From Bos javanicus (lineage: Eukaryota; Chordata; Mammalia; Artiodactyla; Bovidae): a stretch of DNA of 64,000 bases. Under the pieces are notes generated by a model. The model was not told the origin of the DNA and did not search any database. It was given only the letters and a program-made list of their open reading frames with translations. The translations under genes were made by a program, and so were the position numbers. This document shows, piece by piece, positions 47,023 to 57,905 of this stretch; position 1 is the first letter of the stretch; each line of letters starts with the position of its first letter. The DNA lies in assembly GCF_032452875.1 (NCBI RefSeq), contig NC_083880.1, forward strand, positions 53,394,829 to 53,458,828, written 5' to 3'.

Positions 47023-47221
47023 GTTCCTTTCTTGTATTATTGTCTTACATTACAGGCTCATTGTGCAAGCTACATGCAATGCACATGCAGTGTGCTGAGT
47101 TTAAGGCCCATTCACGGTGCATTCAGGCAATGAAAGCTGATCTTGATCGTTGATAAACATGTAAGAAAGTGTACAGGATCACATGAGGATGAATAAATAA
47201 CTGCTTTGTGTTTTCCTCCAG

Positions 47222-47578
47222 GAGCGGCAGGTAAGGGGGAGCTGCAGGTGATTCAGCCTGAGAGGTCAGTGTCAGTTGCAGCAGGAGAGACGGCCACTCT
47301 GCACTGCACCGTGACCTCCCTGAGCCCTGTGGGGCCCATCAGGTGGTTCAGGGGAACTGGGCCAGGTCAGGAGTTAATCTACAGTCAAAAAGGAGATGTC
47401 TCCCCCAGAGTAACAAATGTTGTAGATACCACAAAGAGAAACAACATGGACTTTTCCATCCGCATCAGTAACATCACCCCAGCAGACACTGGTGTCTACT
47501 ACTGTGTGAAGTTCCGGAGAGGAGAACGTGGTGACGTGGAGTTTAAGTCTGGACCAGGCACTCATCTCACTGTGAGTG
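47222..47578 (+). CDS. SIRP V-set exon V4 (B-type, duplicate of V2)
   Basis: A 357-nt open exon, phase 1 to 1, between TTTTCCTCCAG and G/GTAAGT. Cys29, Trp42, NIT at 84 and Cys95 are kept. Against V2 I count about 17 nucleotide differences, 15 of them amino-acid changing, while the intron just downstream (about 170 nt checked) is identical. Changes include D5K, T20A, M31V, K41R, R50Q, Y78F, K100R and a block at residues 58-61, where EFPF becomes GDVS. That block corresponds to the C'-D loop next to the QKE residues that in human SIRP-alpha contact CD47. Product: V-set domain of a SIRP-type receptor with possibly altered ligand specificity. The donor GTAAGT differs from GTGAGT in the other three. 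Confidence 0.9.
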
Positions 47579-48625
47579 GTAAGTATGGCCTGGGGGTCCT
47601 TCATCCCCTGGTCTCTGACATGTCAACAAGAATGCCCTTCACTCTTTGAGCAAAAAAAGCAATCTGGTACAACAGTGATCTGGACATGATCTGATTTTCC
47701 TCCCTTCTACAAATCAGAGTATTTGAGGCCATGACGGTTGTGCTATTTGCTCCAGGCCCCACAGCTGGTAAATGTGGGAAAAGTCTGGATCCCCCATCTA
47801 CCTGGTTCCACAGCCCTTGTCTTTTCCATCACATTCAGTCCTTTGATTCCAGGGATAAAGGGAATGAAAGTCTGAGTGACTTGCTCCTTGACAGGCCAGG
47901 CCTCACTTCTTATCTCTGGAGAGTGCACCCTCAGTGTGGCTGAGTCTTCTCTTTATTCAGCACTTATTGAGCACCTCCTGTGTGCCAGGCCCTGCCCTGG
48001 ATGCTGTGGAAGCAGCAGTGAAAAAAGCAGGTGAGGGCTCTTCTCCCGTGAAGCTTATGTTCTCTTCCTCCCAAAGAGGAGAAGTCCATCCAGAGCAGGG
48101 AGGGGAGATGTGTTATTCTTTATTTCCTATTCAGAATTTCCTAAACTGGGAATAAATTCTAAGAGATGCAGTTTCAGTGTTTATTCTTATGGCCCTGCTT
48201 GGAGACAATGCCGAGAGGTTGGGTGTTTCCTTCTGTCATTCAGGGATTGACTCACACAGTCCCTAAAGGCTCCCAGCAGAGCTGGTTCATCTCAGAATGT
48301 CCCTCCTCAGGGAAGCAGTTCTCCATGTGGGTGACTTAGGAGCAGTGCCACTGAGGCAGCAAAGGTGCTCATTTAGATTTTTCTGACAAAGGCCCTGAAT
48401 CCTTGACTCTCAGCACAGGATGGGCCTTAGGCATCATTCTCCCAACCTCCTATGTACAGATGGGGCCCTGAGGCCAAGAGATGATGGGGACCCAGACCAC
48501 AGTCACATAGTCAGTGAAAGGATCCATCAAGAACCCAATCTGATTCAAGGCCAATCTCCTTCCTGCAGCAGTATTGGAACTTGTTTAATGGAAGAGCCTA
48601 GAGCATAGAAGTTGCAGAATACAAA
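47579..48625. other. Intron after V4
   Basis: Near-identical to 36349-37400. No exon seen. Confidence 0.6.
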
Positions 48626-48639
48626 TACAAATACCAGGG

Positions 48640-49241
48640 TATTGATTTTTTTTTTTTTTGGCCAGAGTTCCAATATGTTTCCAATGAGCAGCCATATTTA
48701 AAAACAACTGGAATATATGAGGATCTGTGACTTTTATCTAGTCTGTTTCACTTTTTCTATTTCATATTCAGTGTTCCCATTTCATTTAGTTTATGTTTTC
48801 CAGTTTCTCCATCTCTTCTTTTTGTTGATGTTCATTTCTCAAACCTTTATCTAGTATAGTAGAAAAGCTTTTGTATACATATATATAAATTATGTATAAC
48901 ATATATATATTAGAAAACTTATGAATTTTTACCTAACTAAAAAATTTATGATATTTTGATTCTACTTGTTTGACTTAGTATTAATAGAATGCTAGATATC
49001 TAGTTTAAAAATATAGATATGCAATAAGAAGTTCACTAAATAGACAGGGAACTATAGTCAGTATCTTGTAATAGTTTATAATGGAAAATAATTTCAAAAA
49101 TAGTGTATGTATATATGTATAACTGAATCGCACACACAAAATAATTATACTTTTTGAGATTTAGTAATGTTTATCTTTTTGCCAGTTTTTTTAAATGTCC
49201 TGTGGACATCTAACAACAATGAATGAGATACAACATTTTAA
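48640..49241 (+). repeat. AT-rich stretch with L1 3' UTR pieces, unit 2 B half
   Basis: Copy of 37410-38000, cut on its right side by the BovB at 49253 and resuming at 50762. Confidence 0.6.
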
Positions 49242-49252
49242 ATATATTGTGT

Positions 49253-50750
49253 CAGATCAGATCAGAACAGTCGCTCAGTAGTGTCTGACTCTTTGTGACC
49301 CCATGAATCACAGCACGCCAGGCCTCCCTGTCCATCACCCACTCCCGGAGTTCACTCAGACTCACGTCCATTGAGTCAGTGATGCCATCCAGCCATCTCA
49401 TCCTCTGTCGTCCCCTTCTCCTCCTGCCCCCAATCCCTCCAAGCATCAGAGTCTTTTCCAAAGAGTCAACTCTTCACATGAGGTGGCCAAAGTACTGGAG
49501 TTTCAGCTTTAGCATCATTCCTTCCAAAGAAATCCCAGGGCTGATCTCCTTCAGAATGGACTGGTTGGATCTCCTTGCAGTCCAAGGGACTCTCAAGAGT
49601 CTTCTCCAACACCACAGTTCAAAAGCATCAATTCTTTGGCACTCAGCCTTCTTCACAGTCCAACTCTCACATCCACACATGACCACAGGAAAAACCATAG
49701 CCTTGACTAGATGGACCTTTGTTGGCAAAGTAATGTCTCTGCTTTTCAATATGCTATCTAGGTTGGTCATAACTTTCCTTCCAAGGAGTAAGCGTCTTTT
49801 AATTTCATGGCTGCAGTCACCATCTGCAGTGATTTTGGAGCCCAGAAAAATAAAGTCTGACACTGTTTCCACTGTTTCCCCATCTATTTCCCATGAAGTG
49901 ATGGGACCGGATGCCATGATCTTCGTTTTCTGAATGTTGAGCTTTAAGCCAACTTTTTCACTCTCCACTTTCACTTTCATCAAGAGGCTTTTGAGTTCCT
50001 CTTCACTTAAGGGTGGTGTCATCTGCATATCTGCGGTTATTGATATTTCTCCCGGCAATCTTGATTCCAGCTTGTGTTTCTTCCAGTCCAGCATTTCTCA
50101 TGATGTACTCTGCGTATAAGTTAAATAAACAGGGTGACAATATACAGCCTTGACGTACTACTTTTCCTATTTGGAACAAGTCTGTTGTTCCCATGTCCAG
50201 TTCAAACTGTTGCTTCCTGACCTGCATACAAATTTCTCAAGAGGCAGGTCAGGTGGTCTGGTATTCCCATCTCTTGAAGAATTTTCCGCAGTTTATTGTG
50301 ATCCACACAGTCAAAGGCTTTGGCATAGTCAATAAAGCAGAAATAGATGTTTTTCTGGAACTCTCTTGCTTTTTCGATGATCCAGCGGATGTTGGCAATT
50401 TGATCTCTGGTTCCTCTGCCTTTTCAAAAACCAGCTTGAACATCTGGAAGTTCACAGTTCACATATTGCTGAAGCCTGGCTTGGAGAATTTTGAGCATTA
50501 CTTTACAAGCGTGTGAGATGAGTGCAATTGTGCGGTAGTTTGAGCATTCTTTGGCATTGCCTTTCGTTGCAATTGGAATGAAAACTGACCTTTTCCAGTC
50601 CTTTGGCCACTCCTGAGTTTTCCAAATTTGCTGGCATATTGAATGCAGCACTTTCACAGCACCATCTTTCAGGATTTGGAATAGCTCAACTGAAATTCTA
50701 TCACCTCCACTAGCTTTGTTCGTAGTGATGCTTTCTAAGGCCCACTTGAT
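49253..50750 (-). mobile_element. Young BovB LINE private to unit 2, with target-site duplication
   Basis: Reverse-oriented, 5'-truncated, about 1.5 kb. Flanked by ATATATTGTGT at 49242-49252 and 50751-50761; unit 1 has the empty site at about 38010. The reverse-strand frame 49474-50094 (206 codons) covers the ORF2 C-terminal part, and further pieces lie at 50249-50455 and 50424-50657. The catalytic YADD sits in the 50003-50227 frame. A small deletion after it removes part of the next block, so it is dead despite its youth. Confidence 0.9.
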
Positions 50751-51033
50751 ATATATTGTGTAGGATATGATTAATATAAACTAATTAAATATAATTAAAT
50801 TATATTTAAATTATTAATAACATCAAGATATTCCTATTCTTATTTTTTCTGCATTTGATAAAATGTTCTCAGATAAATGTTAATATGTCTCACTATGTTT
50901 ATATATTTTTTTCTTTTACATTAAAAAAAAAAAAGAACTCCATCTGACTCCAGGCAAGGCTCCTTCCTTCACTGGCATTGGAACTAGTTTTCTGGAAGGG
51001 CCTGGCACATAGAAGTTGCAGAATAAAAACTCC

Positions 51034-51245
51034 TTGGGCTTCCCTCAGAGCTCAGTCAATAAAGAAGCTGCCTGCAATGCAGGAGACCCAGGTTCAATTC
51101 CTGGGTCAGGAAGATCCCCTGGAGAAGGAAATGGCAACCCACTGCAGTATTCTTGCCTGGAGAAACTATGGACAGAGAAGTCCAGCAGGCTATAGTCCAT
51201 TGAGTCGCAAGAGTTGGACACGACTTAGTGAGTAAACCACCACCA
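51034..51245 (+). repeat. Bov-tA SINE, unit 2
   Basis: Copy of 38295-38510. Confidence 0.85.
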
Positions 51246-51939
51246 CCCAAAATCTCCTTGAATTAACCATGGAACAGGCTCCTTTCATTGCTTTCCCGAA
51301 GGTTCAGAAGGCCCCTCACATTCAGACCCTGAGCCTGAGGTGACTGGAAAACTCTCCCTACTTTCACCTGCATGATCCCAAATCCCTCATTCCACATCAG
51401 CCCCTAGAGCTGCCCTGGTTTTCAACAGCTACCTAACACTCAGCATATGGAGACAGCATCATTCATCTCCCAATCTCCTGTTGATGGAGACTAAGTTGTT
51501 CCCAACCTTGGGCTACTGAAACAGTGCTAAGGTGGATAAGCTTTCCAAGTGTCACTCTGCTCAGAGGGAAAATACCCACTGGAAGTGGCATTGCTAGTTC
51601 AGACAGTATGTGGATTTTAATTTGTGTGATGATATTGCCTGATTTTCCTCCTAGTCTTGGTAGCAAATAATCTCCCCAAACGTCTAGACGTCAGCAAGGA
51701 AGGTGTTTTTTCCTGATTTCTCAGATATTATTAAACTTCCCAGATGGTGCGTCCCCTGGTCAGTCTCAATACAGCTAGTAAGGGGCTCCACCACCTCTCA
51801 GATCTGCTGGCTCCCAGGGCTGTTCATCCTCTTCCTCAGGCCGCCTGCGAGATGATCCCCTGGATGAGAAAGGAGGGAGGGGAGGGGAGCTGCCGCCTGT
51901 CAGATGGTGAATCCTCCTTAGGCATTTACTCATTATAAA

Positions 51940-52095
51940 CAGTGTTCAGAAGGAAAGGTTGTCTTTTTACCACTTTTACAGATGAGGACTCTCAGGCTCA
52001 GAGAGGGGATCTGATTTGTGAACAGGTAGAGGAGCCAAGATCGAATCCCAGGCACTCACAGTCACACAGCCCTGTTCTCTACACACCCCACTGTG
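51940..52095 (+). repeat. MIR element, intact at the right edge of unit 2
   Basis: GATGAGGACTCTCAGGCTCA, then GAGCCAAGATCGAATCCCAG, then ACAGTCACACAGCCCTG. In unit 1 this MIR is cut at 39288 by the duplication junction. Confidence 0.7.
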
Positions 52096-52160
52096 CTTAT
52101 CAAAGTGTTGAGCAGACTCCAGCCCTGTCCTCTAAAATCTTATTTCATTCTTTTCTTTAG

Positions 52161-52192
52161 AGATAAACATTTTAAAAGGCCCTGTAAGAGAG
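52161..52192 (+). other. Candidate 32-nt micro-exon, B-type
   Basis: A pyrimidine-rich TTCTTTTCTTTAG acceptor, 32 nt, then GGTAAGT. After a phase-1 V exon it would read EINILKGPVRE and end in phase 0. It lies at the position homologous to the A-type micro-exons. Unit 1 lost this element because the duplication broke upstream of it. Confidence 0.3.
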
Positions 52193-54335
52193 GTAAGTCC
52201 AGTTTTACAACCCAGATGAGACAGATCATTCAGTGTCACATGATGTGCTGAAAAGTTCCACAATGACGCAGAAATAAGTTTGGGGAATTAGCTATTTTCA
52301 ACACTCTTAAAAGCATCAGGAGATTTTCTCCCCATTGTTGTGATGTTGCCCCTTCACCAGGCCCCTGAGGAGCAGGTCCGGGAAGGGTGGTGTGGACAGA
52401 GCCCAGAGGGGCCGCTGCGACCCCAGCAGCACCAGGTGTGCCCACTCCTGGTTCTGTGGACTGAGGATGAGGAGGGGGAGGTGTCCCCTAGAGGGTGGTG
52501 GGGCCCCGTGTGAGCGAGAGTTCCTGTTCTAGACTCAGGCGTCGGGAGCCCACGTCTTCCCTTGTTGTTCCAATGTCCCCAGGGCCGGGCCCTCAGAGGC
52601 TACTCCTCCCTGTAGTTGTTGGAGTCAAGAATCTGAGGCAAAAGAGGGGTTGGTGGTCAGTGTGGAGGCTCCTGAAGGTGGGCACTTGCTCTGCTGATGG
52701 ACCTGAAAGCTTAGACTTGACAGGAAACACCAGGACACAGTCAGAGGGTGAGAGGAGACAGTCCCTTCATTTCTCTCAGCCTCAGTTTCCTCATCTGCAT
52801 GATGGTGGTCATCATGTCTTTCAGGAAGGATTTGAGGAGCTCTGTCCAAATTACCAGCACAGTTCCCTGTACTGGGCACCCCCCTTCCTCACCTGTAGAA
52901 AGAGGATGATCACACAACCTTTGCAGGGTGTCCTGAGGGCAGAATGACCTGGTGAAAGGAGAGCCCCTCAGGGAGTGATGGTGCTGGCCTCCCAGGCTGT
53001 GGGGTCCTGGGCATGTCTCAGTTCCCTCTTGTCCTCAGTTTCCCCATCTACGAAATGAGGGTGATCACACAACTTTCAGGGGTCTGTGATTGACTGGAGA
53101 GGGCCTAGGAAGCTCTGGATTGGGGCCGGGGTGGCAGTTAGGGTGTTTCTGAGCTTAGTGCAGTTTCTGAGAGCCTGGGCCAAACACCTGCCTGGGAATT
53201 CGTCCCAACTCTGCCTCATCCCAGCGCTGGGACCTCTGCCGAATCTCTCCCCACTCTGGGCCTAAGTGTCCTCATCCCTCAGTGACAGCCCCGTCCTCAC
53301 AGAGCAGCTGAAAGGATGAATGAGGGACACATGTCAAGAGCTTAGAGCAGACCCTGGCATGTGATACATGTTCCACTAACATGAGCCCTGATGTGTTGGA
53401 GCCAGAAGACCTCAGACAGGGTCACTTTCCCTCCAGGACTGAGTACAACTGAGTTACTGTGGAGCTGGGTGCCTTTCAACCTCAGCTGCTCATTGGAATC
53501 ACCTGGAAGATGGTGGCAAGATCCCAGGACCCTGGCTGTACCCTATAAATTCTGATTTAAGTGCACAGACATGGCCTGGACAGCTGAGTGTCTTAACTCC
53601 TGTGGAGGATGCTGGTGCCCAGCTAGGGCAGAGGAGCCTGAGCTGTGTGTTCTCGAGGTCACCGAGAGGGAAGGCTGTGGTTTTTCCCTGATAGAGGTCA
53701 GTCCCCTGTTGTGCCTGGGTTATAAGAACAGCTCTCCCAGATGTGAGTGCTTCAGAATAAACTGTGATGGTGACAGATCTTAGAAGGCCCAAGAAACTCA
53801 GCCTGAGTGGAGTGGCAAGGACACCCACACCCCAACAGAGCTCACCTGGGTTGAGAGGGCCTTCCTACTCACTCAGACCATCCTGTTCAGACCAGAGCTT
53901 CATCACTGGGGAAACCGTCCCATCTTTAAACACCTGTGTGTCTAAACAGGCATTGGAATCCCTGCAAACACTCCCTTCTCAGCCTGGAGCCCTCTGGCCT
54001 CAACAACCACAGTGACACTGATGAAATCTGTCCTGTCTCCTTTCAGAATGCTTCCAGGTTCTATAAAGAGCTAATCTGCAGGAAAATGCCTGTGGTCTCT
54101 TGTGTGTTTTGAAAGCTAATTCCCCAAACTTATTTCTGATGGGATTATTTTTATAATTGGGGACAGATTCATAATTTGGTGTTTCTACTATTTTTTTTTT
54201 AATGTCGATTTTTGCACGGCAGCTGTTTGGAGCAGAATATGACTCTCCTTGGTGCTTCAATTGTGCTTTTGTTTTGGCTTCTTACTGCCTAAAAAATAAA
54301 TATGTAGTTTCAGAACTAGAATGACCATATCTTAT
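52193..54335. other. Single-copy intronic DNA after the tandem array
   Basis: 52193 to about 53430 is paralogous to the A halves. 53430-54335 has no match elsewhere in the window that I noticed. No SIRP exon or other gene seen. Confidence 0.5.
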
Positions 54336-54337
54336 GA

Positions 54338-54560
54338 TAACAAGGGCATCTCTGGTGGCTTAGATGGTAAAGAATGTGTCCGCAATGCCGGAGACCTGGG
54401 TGGAATCCCTGGGTCAGGAAGATCCCCTGAAGAAGGAAATGGCAACCCAGTCCAGTATTCTTGCCTGGAGAATCTCATAGACAGAGGAGCCTGGAGCGCT
54501 ACAGTCCCTGGGGTTGCAAGGAGTCGGACACAACTGAGCGACTAACACTTTCACTTTTCT
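54338..54560 (+). repeat. Bov-tA SINE
   Basis: Sense copy from GGGCATCTCTGGTGGCTTAG to CTAACACTTTCACTTTTC. Confidence 0.85.
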
Positions 54561-54564
54561 TTTA

Positions 54565-55250
54565 TGATAAGATCATGGATGTTATTGATTAAGCACCTAC
54601 TATATGCCAAGCTCTGTGTTTTATATACATCCTCATCTTACCAGGTGGTGCTTGTATCCGCTTTGTCCAGAAACAGTGAGGCTCAAGGGTAAAGAACTGC
54701 GACACTAAAGTCGATCAGTCCTGTGTGCAGCGAGGTGAACTCTGACCTTAATTGCCACGTGTCCTTGAACAGCTTCACTCTCCCTGAATTTTGTCCTATA
54801 TATGGGGACACACTCAGGCCTTCCTCTCAGAGCTGTGGGGGGGATTAGAGAGCTGAGGGTGATCAAGAGATCAGGCCATCTTTAGGCTCTGAGGAAACTC
54901 TGGATAAGTAGTAACTGATCACAGTACCTCATCCCTTTAGGGATGTCCAGGATGCTGGAGTTTATACAATTTGGCATATTAAGGCAGCTAATATGAGGGA
55001 CATATAGCTATGTATGTCCTCAAATGTTTGATGAGTTTTAGGAAGCAAGCTAAATATTTAGAAATGCAAATATCTGTAATGTTTGCTGTCTACAGACTTT
55101 TACAGGAGGTATTGGGTAATAATGAACAATTGAGAGACACCCTGCAGGACTCCTCTACAGGGACTCTCACATTTGACTTGCTGATTTGTGTGAATCTGGG
55201 TTTCTTGTAGGCCTATGTCTGTGTCTCTATGGATTTAATAACAGTTAAGA
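54565..55250. other. Non-coding stretch with a MIR remnant
   Basis: 54580-54700 resembles a MIR (AAGCACCTACTATATGCCAA). The rest is unassigned; no exon seen. Confidence 0.4.
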
Positions 55251-55254
55251 AGCT

Positions 55255-55525
55255 AAGCTGGAGAAGGCAATGGCACCCCACTCCAATACTCTTGCCTGGA
55301 AAATCCCATGGACGGAGGAGCCTGGTAGGCTGCAGTCCATGGGGTCGCTGAGGGTCGGACACGACCGAGCGACTTCACTTTCACTTTTCACTTTTATGCA
55401 TTGGAGAAGGAAATGGCAACCCACTCCAGTGTTCTTGCCTGGAGAATCCCAGAGATGGCGGAGCCTGGGGGCTGCCGTCTATGGGTCGCACAGAGTTGGA
55501 CACGACTGAAGCGACTTAGCGAAGA
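55255..55525 (+). repeat. Tandem Bov-tA bodies
   Basis: Two headless copies in a row, the first from about 55258 and the second from about 55403, ending GACTGAAGCGACTTAGCG. Same arrangement as at 33577. Confidence 0.8.
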
Positions 55526-56300
55526 AGCTAAGCACCTGTGGTTTCTCAGCACTCAGTGATCTTTCTTTTCAACTCAAAACTAACCCAAGAGAAAAACCCG
55601 ACTCAAAAAGATACCCGTTTGCACCCTTCCTTTGAAACTCAGGGGTTGATATATTAGTCCAATTGGCATTTTGTGGGAAGAATAACTACCTGAAAGACAG
55701 TTCTGAACATAAATAGAGTCCAGGTTAAAGAGAGACATGTATTTGTTTAGTTTTGTGAAGCATCTTGTTTTACTCCCAGCAAAAACACTTCCAGCACCTG
55801 ATTTAACTCTCAATGAAGCCTGGGCAGGTTAATGCCAGCTGCCCTCTTTCATAGACGAGGAGCTAGAAGGGGCCACATCACCCCTCTCATCCGCTGGCCA
55901 CCCTGCTTCAGCTTCTGTGTGGTCCCTGTGATCCTGCTTCCCTGCATTCCCTTCTGTAAATGCATTTTCTGAAGTTAGTTAAGTTTTCCAGGCGAGCCCA
56001 GTCAGGAACAGTTAATAAAAAGAGTGAGCCCAAAAAGTACTTTTGTTCCTGTGCCCAAATTGGTGGGAAATCACCTGGCAGAGGAAAGAAGGTGGACTCT
56101 GAACTCAGGTCTGGAATTCCAGTCAGCCCTGCCCCTGATTCAAAGTCACCCCTAGGAACCTGTAGGTCTCCCCGTAACATGACTATGGTAACACTGTCCT
56201 CCCAGAATTATTTGAACAATTTAAAAATAATATATTTGCAATTTCTTAACACTGTCACAAGTTTTTTGTTAGTGATGATAATCACAATCATGTTCATTGT
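55526..56300. other. Non-coding stretch before the C1 pseudo-exon
   Basis: No exon seen. An open frame enters the C1 pseudo-exon from here only by chance. Confidence 0.4.
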
Positions 56301-56301
56301 T

Positions 56302-56602
56302 AAGCCCTCCCCGCCCATGGTATCTGGCCCTACAATAAGGGCTACGCCTGAGCAGACAGTGAGTTTCACCTGCAAATCTCACGCTTTCTCCCCCAGAAAC
56401 ATCTCCCTTATATGGTTCAAAAATGGCAACTGACCAGTGTGGATCCAGAGGGAGACAGCATTTCCTACAGCATCTCCAGCACAACCAAGGTGCTGCTGGC
56501 CACGGGAGATGTTCACTCCCAGGTCATCTGCGAGGTGGCTCATGTCACCCTGCAGGGGGCCTCCTCTCCATGGGACTGCCAACTTGTCCGAGACCATCCG
56601 AG
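56302..56602 (+). pseudogene. SIRP first C1-set exon, decayed
   Basis: Clear remains of the membrane-distal C1 domain of a SIRP: KPSPPMVSGP, then TPEQTVSFTC, ISLIWFKNGN, DVHSQVICEVAHVTLQG and GTANLSETIR. The expected acceptor AG is missing before AAGCCC. A deletion after the NGN codons causes a frameshift and immediate TGA at 56431, and a second frameshift at about 56550 restores the first frame. The donor is a weak GTAGAT. In human SIRPs this exon follows the V exon and forms the second Ig domain. Here it cannot be used in frame, which fits a gene that has lost its C1 domains. It lies 8.7 kb after V4 and about 650 nt before the next C1 remnant. Confidence 0.85.
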
Positions 56603-56844
56603 GTAGATGCCCCTCATGTCAACTCAAGCCCTCACCTGCCCCCAAGGCCCTAACTAGCTCCTCCCGCCTGCTTTTTGCTCCATGCCTTGAATTGCCTGGA
56701 ATCTACTTCCTGACATTCCTGCCCAACACCAGGCTTCTAGTTGAGCTGTTCACTCACTTCTATGGACACCTGTGCCAAACACGATGCTAAATAGTTTTCT
56801 TTGCTTTATCAATGGCTTCTCCAATTACTGAGCACCTACTATAA

Positions 56845-56970
56845 GCCATGGAGAAGGAAATGGCAACCCACTCCAGTGTTCTTGCCTGGAGAGTCCTATA
56901 GATAGAGAAGACTCAAGGGCTGCAGTCCATGGGGTCTCAAGGAGTCGGACACGACTGAGTGACTAGGCAA
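56845..56970 (+). repeat. Bov-tA SINE, 3' half
   Basis: Headless sense copy, GAGAAGGAAATGGCAACCCA to GACACGACTGAGTGACTAG. Confidence 0.8.
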
Positions 56971-56974
56971 CACT

Positions 56975-57140
56975 ATAAGCCGGGCCCTTATGTGCCTAGG
57001 GATTTCATTTATTTTGCTGCAGTTATTGTGTGCCTACTGTATGATAGGGACTGATCTTGCTGATTGCAAACATTATAACCCTAATAGGAGCTATCAGTTT
57101 TTGAGCACCTACTGTGTGCCCTGCACTGTGCTTAGTGATT
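56975..57140 (+). repeat. MIR-like remnants
   Basis: Repeated phrases TTGTGTGCCTACTGTATG and GAGCACCTACTGTGTGCC, partly split by the preceding SINE (ACTGAGCACCTACTATAAGC before it). Family call by wording only. Confidence 0.5.
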
Positions 57141-57247
57141 TCATTCCTATGCAGAGAAACCCTTTGAGCACTTGCTGCCCGCCTGGCTCTGACCTGGGTG
57201 CGGTGACCTGTCCCATTTGTCAGAGCTTCTTCTCTGTGCTCTTTCAG

Positions 57248-57569
57248 TTTTACCCACCTTGGAGCTTACACAACACCCTATGGGGAACCAGATGAATGTC
57301 ATCACCTGCCAAGTGAACAAGTTCTACCCCAGAGACTTGCAGCTGATCTGGTTGGAGAATGGAATCATATTCTGAACAGAAGTGACCTTGACCCTCATAG
57401 AACACAAGGATGGAACCTTTAACTGGATGAGCTGGCTCCTGGTGGACTCCTCTGCCCACAGGGAGGCTGTGGTGCTCGCCACAGTATGATGGGCAGCCAG
57501 CGGTCACCAAAAAACATACCCTGGAGGTCTCTGCTCATCAGAAGGACCAGGGCACCCACAAACTCCCTG
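57248..57569 (+). pseudogene. SIRP second C1-set exon, decayed
   Basis: Remains of the membrane-proximal C1 domain: PTLELTQHP, ITCQVNKFYPRDLQLIWLENG, HKDGTFNWMSWLLVDSSAHRE and DGQPAVTKKHTLEVSAHQK, cut by breaks. The CTTTCAG acceptor and G/GTGAGG donor are still good. TGA at 57373-57375 replaces the Arg codon after the ENG motif. A deletion near 57480 removes the second conserved cysteine and shifts the frame into another TGA. The exon would be recognised by the spliceosome but not translated through, so transcripts must skip it to stay open. Confidence 0.85.
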
Positions 57570-57905
57570 GTGAGGACTCCACTCCAACTGACCCAATTCT
57601 TTATTTGTTTTTATATAATGAAGGGAGTACTTCATGCTTTTTATCAAACAATCTAGAAGTCAATAGATATAAACTAGAACTTTAAAGTGAATTCCCTCCT
57701 TACCACGGGTAAGAGTATGGTATATTCTTTATAGATCCTTTGACATAAACATCCATGACATTAAGAGAGAGAGGAAGGAGGAATATCATCCTGTTCAGTG
57801 TCCTGCCTCTTTCTTTCTTCAAATAACATTTCTGTGTTCACCATTCCACATCTGCCCACTTGCCACCTCCTTACTCTTTCTAACCTCTTCCTGGTCTCTT
57901 TTCAG

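Larger units (their letters stand above)
39287..52034. repeat. Tandem duplication, unit 2 (V3 and V4)
   Basis: Second copy, about 12.75 kb. It differs from unit 1 by a private 1.5-kb BovB insertion (49253-50750) and a deletion of about 0.74 kb around 47020 that removed most of an older BovB and adjoining intron. Beyond 52034 the B-type sequence continues as the original single-copy flank (52035 to about 53430), which matches the A-type half at about 31240-32490. Confidence 0.9.

Noticed and set aside
55960..56433. 157-codon frame as an intact SIRP exon
   Set aside because: Only its last 44 codons are C1 domain; there is no acceptor AG and the domain ends early at TGA.
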